Positions 1 through 7,104 of a DNA stretch of 12,663 nucleotides are shown piece by piece. Below the pieces are notes generated by a model. It saw nothing but the letters and a program-made list of their open reading frames with translations. It was not told where the DNA came from and did no database searches. Position 1 is the first letter of the stretch. Every line of letters begins with the position of its first letter. Made by a program: the position numbers and the translations under genes. This DNA is from Clostridiales bacterium (GTDB taxonomy: Bacteria; Bacillota; Clostridia; Lachnospirales; Lachnospiraceae), in the NCBI GenBank assembly GCA_019416265.1, contig DXXQ01000154.1:1-12663 (forward strand). The letters run 5' to 3'.

Positions 1-1
1 G

Positions 2-364
2 GAGATATCTGCAGAACTGGGAATGGTTATCGGTGCCATTACAGAATCGGATAAACTGATCCAACAGGCGTTGGAAAGAAAGGGAGGAGTGCAGAATATG
101 TGCAGAGCATTGGACAAATTGGTAAATGAAGGTTGGGAAAAGGGAAATCTTAAAGGAATGCGCGATGGACAGATCGAAGGAATGCGTCAGGGAAAAATCG
201 AAGGAATGCGTCAGGGAAAAATCGAAGGAAGAATCGAAGGAATTGTGAAAACTTACCGGGAATTTCATGTGACCCAGGAAAACACGGTGACAAAACTTCA
301 GAAAGAATTTGGTTTAAAAGAGGAAGAAGCCAGGGAATATGTAGAGAAATTCTGGAGGGATTAA
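2..364 (+). CDS. Rpn family / PD-(D/E)XK nuclease transposase-like protein, C-terminal part (5' end outside window)
   Basis: The reading frame is open to the left edge, so this is the C-terminal about 120 residues of a longer protein; an internal ATG at 23 is unlikely to be the true start. Rpn/PDDEXK-transposase-family proteins are about 300 residues, with an N-terminal nuclease fold (not visible here) and a charged C-terminal tail rich in EG/KG/RG repeats. That tail is seen here as an octad of the type GMRxGxIE repeated three times, then a shorter GRIEG unit, followed by a helical end rich in E and K (KLQKEFGLKEEEAREYVEKFW). Known members promote RecA-independent recombination in E. coli; in Clostridia they occur in many copies. 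The identity rests only on the tail, so the assignment is good but not certain. No terminator with a clear T-tract directly follows; the hairpin at 447-497 may serve. Confidence 0.72.
   Translation, partial: EISAELGMVIGAITESDKLIQQALERKGGVQNMCRALDKLVNEGWEKGNLKGMRDGQIEGMRQGKIEGMRQGKIEGRIEGIVKTYREFHVTQENTVTKLQKEFGLKEEEAREYVEKFWRD
155..238 (+). repeat. In-frame 24-bp tandem repeat in the Rpn-like tail
   Basis: Units occupy 155-178, 179-202 and 203-226, followed by a half unit at 227-238. The second and third units are identical at the DNA level and the first differs at a few positions. Each encodes eight residues (GMRxGxIE), so gain or loss of a unit keeps the frame. Such a tract is a natural site of slippage or recombination and copy-number variation between strains. 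Confidence 0.9.
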
Positions 365-446
365 AAAGCTTTGAGGCAGTCGGAAGGGCTATTCCAAAGT
401 AGATTTTAAATGGATCAAAACCTGAAGAAATAATAGAAAAAATAAG

Positions 447-497
447 AATCTCCCAGAGAAGTCCAGGTATTTAAAACACGGATTTCTATGGGAGATT
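447..497 (-). terminator. Long hairpin, probable terminator of the sugar kinase gene (possibly bidirectional)
   Basis: Arms 447-464 and 480-497 pair over 17 of 18 positions (one mismatch and one G-T wobble) around a 15-nt loop. Read on the minus strand, the stem is followed by a T-rich run (CTTATTTTTTCTATT, complement of 431-445), which fits an intrinsic terminator about 70 nt beyond the stop codon of the minus-strand kinase. On the plus strand the stem is followed only by a weak mixed T-rich stretch, so termination of the Rpn-like gene here is less certain. Confidence 0.6.
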
Positions 498-569
498 TCT
501 ACTTTAAGATTTAAAAATTACAAGACAGTATTCATCAACAGTTCTTTTGGGGATTGTTCGATGCTTATC

Positions 570-1694
570 TTAAAACGGATTCCTGGGCCATCCATTTTTA
601 ATCTTTTCTTCTATTTCACTTAAGGATTTCAATCCACTTAAAGCGTCATAAGAAGACACGCAGCAGGCTCCTGCGGCTGCTGCAAGCTGAACCGATTTTT
701 CCGGACTGTATCCATTTAGAACTGCTGTCAGAAAGCCTGCGATGCTGACATCTCCTGCCCCGGTTCCGGATAAGATCCGGTCAGGCATAAAGCTTCTTTC
801 AAATCCGCGTTTTCCAGCCCAGAGCTCAGGGTCAAGTTCCAGTCGGGAACCGGTCTTTTTCAGCTTCTGTGAATCGGAAGTCTGATAAAAAATCCCTTTT
901 ACGCCGCATTTGATAAGGAGAATCTTTGCGCCCAGCTCCATACATTGATCTGCAAGTGGCATGATGTCCGTTTCAATATCAAGGATTTCAGTAATATCCC
1001 GTTCTTCAGCCCGTTTCTTCCATTCCTGAAAACGCCTTCTGTCCAGCATAAAACATAATTCCTCTGCACTGGGAACGAGGAAATCCACATAGGGAATGAC
1101 ATGCTTCAGAATTTTACTCCAGTCAGCCTGTCCTGCTTCGGAGGAAGGATCTACAGAAGCAAAATCCAGGGAGGTTGCGGCTCCGCATTCCTTGGCCAGT
1201 TTCATCAGATTTATGAGTTCAGCCCCCTGGTCTTTAAAGAAAGATTTCATCAGAGGAGGATAGCCGAAGTGGAGAAGTGCGGCCTCTTCCAGAGCACTTC
1301 GGGGAATATCATCGGCACAAAAAGAATCGTTGGCTCCCGGATTATGAAGAAAGATCCGATCGATTCCGGGAATGGCTAATACAATGGAATAGGAAGTAGC
1401 ATCCCTGTCAGAAAAGAGAAGACCGCTGCCGGCGTCATACTTTTCCAGGATACTGCGGATAATTTCGCCAAAGGAATCCCTTCCGACCTTTCCCATAATG
1501 GTGACATCTGCTCCCAGAAGCTTCATAGCCAGACCGGTGTTGGCTGCACTGCCGCCAGTGTGAATGTCCGCGGCTCCGGTGTGGATCAGTTTTCCGGGAG
1601 TCAGGATCTCATACAGACCGGATACTTTTTCCGACTGGAAAACCGGAGTAATATCCAGGCAGATATGCCCTGCTGCAATCACTTTCTTTTTCAT
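570..1694 (-). CDS. PfkB-family carbohydrate kinase
   Basis: A 374-residue ribokinase/PfkB-superfamily kinase, predicted cytosolic, transferring the ATP gamma-phosphate to a sugar or nucleoside hydroxyl. Visible family marks are the N-terminal strand with G9/D14, the substrate-side motif HTGGSAANTG (45-54), the PSAEEL segment (208-213) preceding the nucleotide lobe, and the C-terminal signature SGTGAGDVSIAGF (309-321), in which D315 is the expected catalytic base in the anion hole. The protein is longer than typical members (about 300-330). The extra length lies in a charged segment around residues 215-250 and another around 275-305. The ATG at 1694 follows a purine-rich AAAGGCGGG about 5 nt upstream. 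Substrate cannot be deduced: ribokinase, fructokinase, KDG kinase and nucleoside kinase types share these motifs. It is monocistronic on the minus strand with its own promoter candidate. Confidence 0.88.
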   Translation of the reverse strand: MKKKVIAAGHICLDITPVFQSEKVSGLYEILTPGKLIHTGAADIHTGGSAANTGLAMKLLGADVTIMGKVGRDSFGEIIRSILEKYDAGSGLLFSDRDATSYSIVLAIPGIDRIFLHNPGANDSFCADDIPRSALEEAALLHFGYPPLMKSFFKDQGAELINLMKLAKECGAATSLDFASVDPSSEAGQADWSKILKHVIPYVDFLVPSAEELCFMLDRRRFQEWKKRAEERDITEILDIETDIMPLADQCMELGAKILLIKCGVKGIFYQTSDSQKLKKTGSRLELDPELWAGKRGFERSFMPDRILSGTGAGDVSIAGFLTAVLNGYSPEKSVQLAAAAGACCVSSYDALSGLKSLSEIEEKIKNGWPRNPF

Positions 1695-1798
1695 ATACGC
1701 CCGCCTTTCTCAAAGAAATACTCTGCCTGCTTTGCATAAGGCAGATTTGGGAAAATACACATTTTTTTGCTTGAACTGAGATTTCCCCTGATGATATA

Positions 1799-1827
1799 TT
1801 TATAACAGACCGGGAAAATCAAATCAA
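1799..1827 (-). promoter_or_regulatory. Predicted sigma-A promoter of the sugar kinase gene
   Basis: On the minus strand a TTGATT -35 (1822-1827) and a TATAAA -10 (1799-1804) are separated by exactly 17 nt. Transcription would begin near 1792, giving a leader of about 95 nt before the kinase ATG at 1694. The promoter lies directly beside the palindromic element that begins at 1864. Confidence 0.6.
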
Positions 1828-1863
1828 CCATATCAGGAAATATATTTGCGGGAGTTTTTATAT

Positions 1864-2001
1864 TACTGTTCACACAGCACTATCCTGCGAGGTGTTTTTG
1901 CATATATATACCAAAATCCCGAGGCATATAAGCCAAAATTCCATTGCCGCAGGTAATCGGGAATGAATTTTGACTCGTTGCTGTGAACGGAGTGAACAGT
2001 A
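1864..2001. repeat. 138-bp palindromic intergenic element with 16-bp inverted arms
   Basis: The left arm 1864-1879 is the perfect complement of TGCTGTG (1979-1985) plus TGAACAGTA (1993-2001); the right arm carries an additional 7 nt, AACGGAG, at 1986-1992. The interior holds two related direct copies of GCATATA..CCAAAAT(C/T)CC (1900-1920 and 1924-1942) and a smaller stem where CAAAATT (1934-1940) can pair with AATTTTG. A 6-bp TTTTAT occurs on both flanks (1856-1861 and 2002-2007), which could be a target-site duplication but is AT-rich and not exactly adjacent on the left. No ORF is contained. This fits a non-autonomous repeat (MITE- or REP-like). It resembles intergenic repeats I associate with Lachnospiraceae genomes, but copy number cannot be tested here. 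Confidence 0.65.
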
Positions 2002-2067
2002 TTTTATCTGTCACAGAGAAAGAAAAACAGTATATTAGAACTACAGGGAAAGGATCGGATAAAATAA

Positions 2068-2652
2068 ATGAACAGGCTGAAATCCTATGTGGTTGGACGT
2101 ATTACGGAGAAGCTCAAAGAGACAGGACTTTATGAGAATACCATAGTGATCTATACCTCTGATAATGGCTGCTCTCCAATGGCGAATTATGTAGAATTAA
2201 AAGAAAAGGGACATAACCCAAGCTATGTGTTCAGAGGAACGAAATCCGATATCTATGAGAGCGGACACAGAATCCCTCTGATTGTGCAGTGGCCGGAGAG
2301 TATGAAGGGAGGAACTGTCTGCGAAAAGATCGTCTGTCTTTCAGACTTCATGGAGACTATGGCAGAAATTTTGGGAACAGAGCTTCCTGATAACTGCGGG
2401 GAGGACAGTGTCAGCAATCTTCCGCTCTGGAAAGAACCGGAAGGGGAGGAAGTGCGAAAGGATATCGTGCATCAGAGCATCGACGGTTCTCTTTCTATCA
2501 GAAGGGGGAATTTCAAGCTTGAATTATGTCAGGGCTCAGGAGGCTGGTCGGAGCTGGTTTCCGGTAAATTTGACCCTAAGCTTCCAAGATTCCAGTTGTA
2601 TGATCTTTCCCAGGATATTTCGGAGAGGAGAAATGTGATCTCCCAAAAATAA
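2068..2652 (+). pseudogene. Sulfatase (arylsulfatase-type) C-terminal remnant
   Basis: A 194-codon frame matching the C-terminal half of type I sulfatases, alkaline-phosphatase superfamily. Homology begins almost at the start codon with the VGRITEKLKETGLYENT helix, followed by the metal-site motif YTSDNG (residues about 29-34), the RGTKSDIYESGHRIPLIVQWP region, and the C-terminal LYDLSQD..ERRNV segment. Intact sulfatases are about 450-550 residues and carry the formylglycine motif C-x-[PA]-S-R and early metal-binding aspartates near the N-terminus. None of that is present here, and a TAA sits immediately before the ATG. The normal C-terminal helix after the NV/NL motif also appears cut short. 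A weak AGGGAAAGGA lies 14 nt upstream of the ATG. I judge it a non-functional remnant beside the palindromic element; a short expressed protein cannot be excluded, but it could not catalyse sulfate ester hydrolysis. Confidence 0.82.
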
Positions 2653-2678
2653 TTTTAAGAAATTTATAAAAAAAACAC

Positions 2679-2707
2679 TATACAACGATTCTGTTTCGCA
2701 TTATAAT
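2679..2707 (+). promoter_or_regulatory. Predicted sigma-A promoter of the F420-ligase-like gene
   Basis: A perfect TATAAT -10 (2702-2707) lies 17 nt downstream of TATACA (2679-2684, 4 of 6 matches to the -35 consensus). It sits just behind the sulfatase remnant and would start RNA near 2714, leaving a leader of about 165 nt before the ATG at 2880. Within the leader, CCGGCA (2737-2742) can pair with TGCCGG (2774-2779), so the 5' end may fold. Confidence 0.6.
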
Positions 2708-2879
2708 ATAAGGGTATGGCTAAAGGAAGTCGTACCCCGGCATTGAAAGAAACAGGTACATTTTTGCAATCCCTGCCGGAGACATTCATCGAGGTTTTTG
2801 ATCTGCCTGGAATTGAATTTCAGACATGACAGAAAGCGGAGATGAAATTATTTCACAGAATGTGAGGGTTTAAATAAAA

Positions 2880-4073
2880 ATGAACGAAAGAAAAGTAGGA
2901 ACTATTTCAAGAGGAATTCGCTGTCCGATTATTCGTGAAGGTGATAACCTTGCTGATATTGTAGTAAACAGTGTGCTGGAAGCTTCCGAGAGCGAAGGCT
3001 TCGAATTAAGAGACAGAGACGTTATCTCTGTTACAGAATCCGTTGTAGCCAGAGCACAGGGAAATTATGCTTCCGTACAGGATATCGCAGAGGATGTAAA
3101 AGCCAAACTGGGCGGCGGTACCGTAGGCGTTATTTTCCCGATCCTTTCCAGAAACCGTTTTGCAATCTGCCTGAAAGGTATTGCAATGGGTGCAAAGAAA
3201 GTTGTTCTCATGCTGAGCTATCCAAGTGACGAGGTAGGAAACGAGCTGGTTTCCCTTGATCGTCTTGACGAGGCAAATGTAAATCCATATTCAGACGTTC
3301 TTACACTGGAAAGATACCGCGAGCTGTTCGGCGAGAACAAGCATACCTTTACAGGGGTGGACTATGTTGAATATTACAGCCAGATCGTAAAGGAAGCCGG
3401 AGCAGAGGTAGAGGTTATTTTTGCAAATAATCCGCGGGCAGTCCTTCCTTATGCGAAACATATCATCAACTGTGACATCCATACAAGAGTAAGGACAAAA
3501 CGTATCCTTATGGCTGCCGGAGCAGAAGTTGTATGCGGTCTTGACGACCTTTTAAATGCACCGGTGAACGGAAGCGGATGCAATGAAAAATACGGTCTTC
3601 TGGGATCTAACAAATCTACAGAGGATACAATCAAGCTTTTCCCAAGAGAATGTACAGACTTTGTTCTGGATATCCAGAAACAGATTCTTGACAGAACCGG
3701 CAAACATGTAGAGGTTATGGTTTACGGTGACGGTGCGTTCAAGGATCCGGTAGGCAAGATCTGGGAGCTTGCTGACCCGGTTGTTTCCCCTGCTTACACA
3801 CCGGGACTTGAGGGAACACCTAACGAAGTGAAACTGAAATATCTTGCAGACAATGATTTCAGGGATCTTTCCGGTGAAGCCTTAAGAGATGCGATCAGCA
3901 AACGTATTCAGGAAAAGAGCGATAACCTTGTAGGCGATATGGCTTCTCAGGGAACAACTCCGAGACGTCTTACAGACCTGATCGGCTCTCTGTGCGACCT
4001 GACAAGCGGTTCCGGTGACAAGGGAACACCGATCATTCTTGTACAGGGATACTTTGATAACTTTACAAACTGA
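2880..4073 (+). CDS. Coenzyme F420-0:L-glutamate ligase (CofE) family protein, substrate uncertain
   Basis: A 397-residue predicted cytosolic protein resembling the F420 ligase (CofE/FbiB N-domain) family, which joins L-glutamate through a gamma-linkage using GTP and divalent metal. Family-like parts are the early GDNLADIVVNSVLEA segment (21-35), the DRDVISVTESVVARAQG block (45-61, typical of CofE where a residue near the nucleotide/metal site sits), and the YGDGAFKDP motif (282-290). It is longer than archaeal CofE (about 250) and I do not see the GRP[FW]R motif common in canonical CofE. Lachnospiraceae are not known F420 users and no F420 gene is nearby. A CofE homologue in Chlamydia has been proposed to act in folate polyglutamylation, so a different gamma-glutamyl acceptor is plausible here, but this is inference. 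The ribosome site is modest (GAGGG, 11 nt before ATG). The gene is flanked by its own promoter and terminator. Confidence 0.78.
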   Translation: MNERKVGTISRGIRCPIIREGDNLADIVVNSVLEASESEGFELRDRDVISVTESVVARAQGNYASVQDIAEDVKAKLGGGTVGVIFPILSRNRFAICLKGIAMGAKKVVLMLSYPSDEVGNELVSLDRLDEANVNPYSDVLTLERYRELFGENKHTFTGVDYVEYYSQIVKEAGAEVEVIFANNPRAVLPYAKHIINCDIHTRVRTKRILMAAGAEVVCGLDDLLNAPVNGSGCNEKYGLLGSNKSTEDTIKLFPRECTDFVLDIQKQILDRTGKHVEVMVYGDGAFKDPVGKIWELADPVVSPAYTPGLEGTPNEVKLKYLADNDFRDLSGEALRDAISKRIQEKSDNLVGDMASQGTTPRRLTDLIGSLCDLTSGSGDKGTPIILVQGYFDNFTN

Positions 4074-4108
4074 TTTCAGTTTAGAGAAAATTACAATGAA
4101 TATGAAAA

Positions 4109-4150
4109 GAACCTGTTTCCGTGAAATTTACGGAAACAGGTTCTTTTTTT
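4109..4150 (+). terminator. Strong intrinsic terminator after the F420-ligase-like gene
   Basis: A perfect 14-bp stem (4109-4122 with 4130-4143), a 7-nt loop and a run of seven T (4144-4150) form a classical Rho-independent terminator 35 nt after the stop codon. It lies between convergent genes; on the minus strand it is followed by TTTTC, so it may also weakly stop GH85 transcription. Confidence 0.95.
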
Positions 4151-4185
4151 AGGTATAGATTTTGGGGAAGGGAGATCAGAACAGG

Positions 4186-6990
4186 TTATCCTAAACCGTA
4201 TACCTCCACTTCATAGATACGTGCTGCTGTATCGGAACCCTGGGTAGGTTTTACAACGGAAAGTTTTACATACCGCGCCTGTACAGGAGCAAAGGTATCA
4301 AGAGTAGTGCCTGCAGTATTTCTGGTTACGCTGCATACGTCGGTGAATTCTGAGCCGTCTGTACTCACAGACAGAACATAGGATTTGGTGTTCATATCCG
4401 TTCCTTCTCCGCCGGCTTCCGCATGGGAAATACCAATCTGGCTGACGGTCATTTCTGCACCGAGGTCGATGGTAAGTTCGTGAGGAGGGGTACCTGTAGC
4501 ACACCATTTTTTCGTCACATCTCCGTCAACGGCAAACTGCGGCGCTTCGTTTTCATTGACATAAGCGGTAGCTTCTGTGTCTTTGCCCTGAGAAAGGAGA
4601 GTCAGCTCCTGATCAGCAGAAAGATCGGAAGTGACAACAATACATCCCTTTGTTTCAAAGGTATCTTCGCCGGAATCATTTTTTGCCTTGATCGCTACAT
4701 CGTAGATACCTTCTTTTTCATAGGTGACAGTGACAGAGTTATCCTTTGAGGTTTCTGTACTTGCACCGGTGAGTGTCCATTCCACCTCAGAAGTATTTTC
4801 GGAGCAGGTGCTTTCGAAGGTTACGGAAGAACCTACGCCGACCAGGGTCTGGGAAGCGCGGAAACGTGCTTTTGGAAGGCTGTTGTCCGGCCAGTCCATA
4901 CTTACGTCAGAGCCTTCGCCCTCTTCCAGGGTCAGGGAAACAGGAACGATACGGAAGGTGGATTTATTTGTTTCATCTGTGCGGGGCAGAGTGTTAATGT
5001 AAAAGCTGTTTGTGTTGGAAACACCCAGGAGAGACAGGGTGTCATCCTGATTTACACGATAAACCTCATAGTATGGAGCTTCGCCTTCTGTATCCCAGGA
5101 AAGACGGACGCCTGCGTACATGGCATCTTCATCAAATTCCTGACCGTCCACACGGACATTGGATACCTTGGCTGTTGTCACATCACTTTCCCGATAAATG
5201 GAAATATTTCCAAGGTTTAATTCATAAGCAGAATTATCTTCGGAAGCAGTTATCTTGTAGGAAAGATTACGGATCTTTTTACCTGCCATTTCGGAAACGT
5301 CATAGGTGACCTTCGTCCAGTCGGAGCCAACCTTTTTATCTCCCTTGATAACTTCCTGAGAACCGTCGTCAAAGGTAAGAACTGCAGATAATTCTGTTTC
5401 ATTTGAAGCTTTTGCAATCGTTGTAAAAATTACATTTTCTTCCAGAGGAAGGTCTGCGCTGTAAAGATTAAGGGTAGTAGCCTGATCCTTCTGAATATTT
5501 CCGCGGAATTTCAGGGAGTTGCCGCCATAGTAAGCGCCTGCAACATCATAGGAAGCTTTCAGGCTGTTTTCGCCTTCGTTTTCCATGATCCAGCGGTAGG
5601 TAGGAAGAATGTCACCGATGCTTCGGTTATTCCAGTCAAGTCTGGAAACCTGTTCTCCTTTTTTGAAGAAACTATATCCGTTTCCAAGGGAGAAGTTGGT
5701 AGTGAACGGAAGGGCGGTGAGTGCGGAATTTTCTGTAACATAAGTGGAAACACCGCGCCACTGGGTATCAGAGCTGTATTCAACCTGTGCAGAAGGATCC
5801 TGCTTATTGTTGACCCAGATAGCAGTTTCCTTTTCCTGGAATTCATCGACACCGCTGGAGGAATGATATGCCCAGTTCGGACAGTAAATGCCCAGAGAGG
5901 TATAGGCGGTTCCGTCTTCTTTGGCAAATAAATCCCAGCGGATCGGAGTGGTGTATCCGTTTGCCTGGATATCTACTCCTGCATAGAGAGAATAAGGATC
6001 GATTCCCAGTTCTTCTGCTTTTTCACGGGAGGCTTCCAGAAGCTTTTCATCTGCAAGCTCATCCTCTGTCCACCAGAAGTTCAGGAACATATTGTCTGCT
6101 GCTGCGCCGTCTTCGTCAGCCATAAACATGGAGTTTTTGTCTGTGAGGGCGTTCTGCCAGTCCATTTCACCGTCTTTTGTCATGGAGTCATAATACACAA
6201 GTGTCAGTTCCGGAGCCTGTTCTTTGAAGTAACGGATAAAAGCCTGCATCGTCTCGGCATGCTCTGCAGTAAGCGGTTCTTCTTCCGTACCTTCCGTTTC
6301 CTGATTGATAAACCATCCGTCGAAACCGTAGGTCTTTGCAACCTCAATGAGATTGTCTGCCATTGGGAAGCTGCCGTCCGGGTCTGCTTTCAGGAAAGTA
6401 TCCAGCCACTCCATTTTTCCTCCTGCGACGCCCTGAGGGAAAAAGACGGTTCCGATTACCGGCACACCGTTTTTATGACCGAGATCTGTAACATCCGGGC
6501 TTGGGGGAACGATAAGACCTTCTCCGGAGGAGCCTCCCCAGTAAACCAGCTTATCTACATACTGCCAGTAGGTAAAGGTGTTACAGTCGGCTTTGTTCAG
6601 TCCGTGAGGAGAATTTCCGCTGGTGCTGGAGTTCATAATGGAGATTGCCATTACCTTTGTATCCGTGTTCTGTGTACCGTTGACAGCGGTCAGATTTTCC
6701 GGTGCGACGCGCTGCGCAAGGGGAACGTGGCTTACATTGAAGGCAAGATCCGGATCATTTTCCGGTGTCCATTCCAGAAGCTGTTCCGGAAACCAGTAAG
6801 AAGATTCCGGCTGGTCGTTCATTGTCAGTTCCGGGTTTTCGTTTTCCTCCGTAATTGTGTACGGGCTCTTTTCCTCTTTTGCTTCGGCAGGCGCTTTCTC
6901 TGTCTCGCTGCCGCAGGCACAAAGAGATGCGGCAAGAGTCAGGCTCATGCCGGCTGCAAGGGCTTTTCGAAAAAGATTGTTTTTTCTCAT
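4186..6990 (-). CDS. GH85 endo-beta-N-acetylglucosaminidase lipoprotein with CBM-like, Fn3-like, PKD and F5/8C domains
   Basis: A 934-residue secreted enzyme predicted to cleave the chitobiose core (GlcNAc-beta-1,4-GlcNAc) of N-glycans. The start is placed at 6990, not at an in-frame ATG at 7047: AAGGAGG lies 5 nt upstream, the product then opens with MRKNN and a signal peptide, and the 7047 codon overlaps a -10 element. The signal ends at LCAC with lipidation Cys about 26. The GH85 catalytic region spans about 60-440: FINQE contains the N-x-E pair (N229/E231) used for substrate-assisted catalysis, and the YYDSMTKDG..WQN block near 266-280 is family-typical. Behind it come a jelly-roll CBM-like domain (about 475-602), an Fn3-like domain (605-690), a PKD domain (706-786) and an F5/8 type C (CBM32-like) domain (790-934). 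There is no LPXTG. Likely substrates are host or dietary N-glycoproteins; EndoD-type core preference is possible but unproven. Confidence 0.92.
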   Translation of the reverse strand: MRKNNLFRKALAAGMSLTLAASLCACGSETEKAPAEAKEEKSPYTITEENENPELTMNDQPESSYWFPEQLLEWTPENDPDLAFNVSHVPLAQRVAPENLTAVNGTQNTDTKVMAISIMNSSTSGNSPHGLNKADCNTFTYWQYVDKLVYWGGSSGEGLIVPPSPDVTDLGHKNGVPVIGTVFFPQGVAGGKMEWLDTFLKADPDGSFPMADNLIEVAKTYGFDGWFINQETEGTEEEPLTAEHAETMQAFIRYFKEQAPELTLVYYDSMTKDGEMDWQNALTDKNSMFMADEDGAAADNMFLNFWWTEDELADEKLLEASREKAEELGIDPYSLYAGVDIQANGYTTPIRWDLFAKEDGTAYTSLGIYCPNWAYHSSSGVDEFQEKETAIWVNNKQDPSAQVEYSSDTQWRGVSTYVTENSALTALPFTTNFSLGNGYSFFKKGEQVSRLDWNNRSIGDILPTYRWIMENEGENSLKASYDVAGAYYGGNSLKFRGNIQKDQATTLNLYSADLPLEENVIFTTIAKASNETELSAVLTFDDGSQEVIKGDKKVGSDWTKVTYDVSEMAGKKIRNLSYKITASEDNSAYELNLGNISIYRESDVTTAKVSNVRVDGQEFDEDAMYAGVRLSWDTEGEAPYYEVYRVNQDDTLSLLGVSNTNSFYINTLPRTDETNKSTFRIVPVSLTLEEGEGSDVSMDWPDNSLPKARFRASQTLVGVGSSVTFESTCSENTSEVEWTLTGASTETSKDNSVTVTYEKEGIYDVAIKAKNDSGEDTFETKGCIVVTSDLSADQELTLLSQGKDTEATAYVNENEAPQFAVDGDVTKKWCATGTPPHELTIDLGAEMTVSQIGISHAEAGGEGTDMNTKSYVLSVSTDGSEFTDVCSVTRNTAGTTLDTFAPVQARYVKLSVVKPTQGSDTAARIYEVEVYGLG

Positions 6991-7045
6991 AATGTCCTCC
7001 TTGATGAGATTTTTTGAGCTTTTTTCAAAACTCACGCATGGACTC

Positions 7046-7051
7046 ATTATA
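7046..7051 (-). promoter_or_regulatory. Predicted -10 element for the GH85 gene
   Basis: On the minus strand a perfect TATAAT occupies 7051 down to 7046, about 55 nt before the ATG at 6990. No good -35 is present at 16-18 nt, so the promoter may need an activator or be weak. RNA would start near 7039, which excludes use of the upstream ATG at 7047. Read-through from the LysR gene, which ends at 7105 without a clear terminator, is also possible. Confidence 0.45.
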
Positions 7052-7104
7052 TTCCATCAAAGAGACAAAAATATAGTGGAAAGAAACTAGATTTTATGTA
7101 TTTT

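Noticed and set aside
1691..1873. 60-codon minus-strand frame upstream of the sugar kinase.
   Set aside because: It spans the predicted kinase promoter and enters the palindromic repeat; no ribosome site or similarity supports it.
5559..5927. 122-codon frame within the GH85 gene on the same strand in another phase.
   Set aside because: It overlaps conserved GH85 coding sequence and encodes a low-complexity Ser/Pro-rich product; a shifted-frame artefact.
6259..7017. 252-codon plus-strand open frame across the 5' part of the GH85 gene.
   Set aside because: It is antisense to the signal peptide and catalytic domain of a clear GH85 protein and its translation has no recognisable domain.
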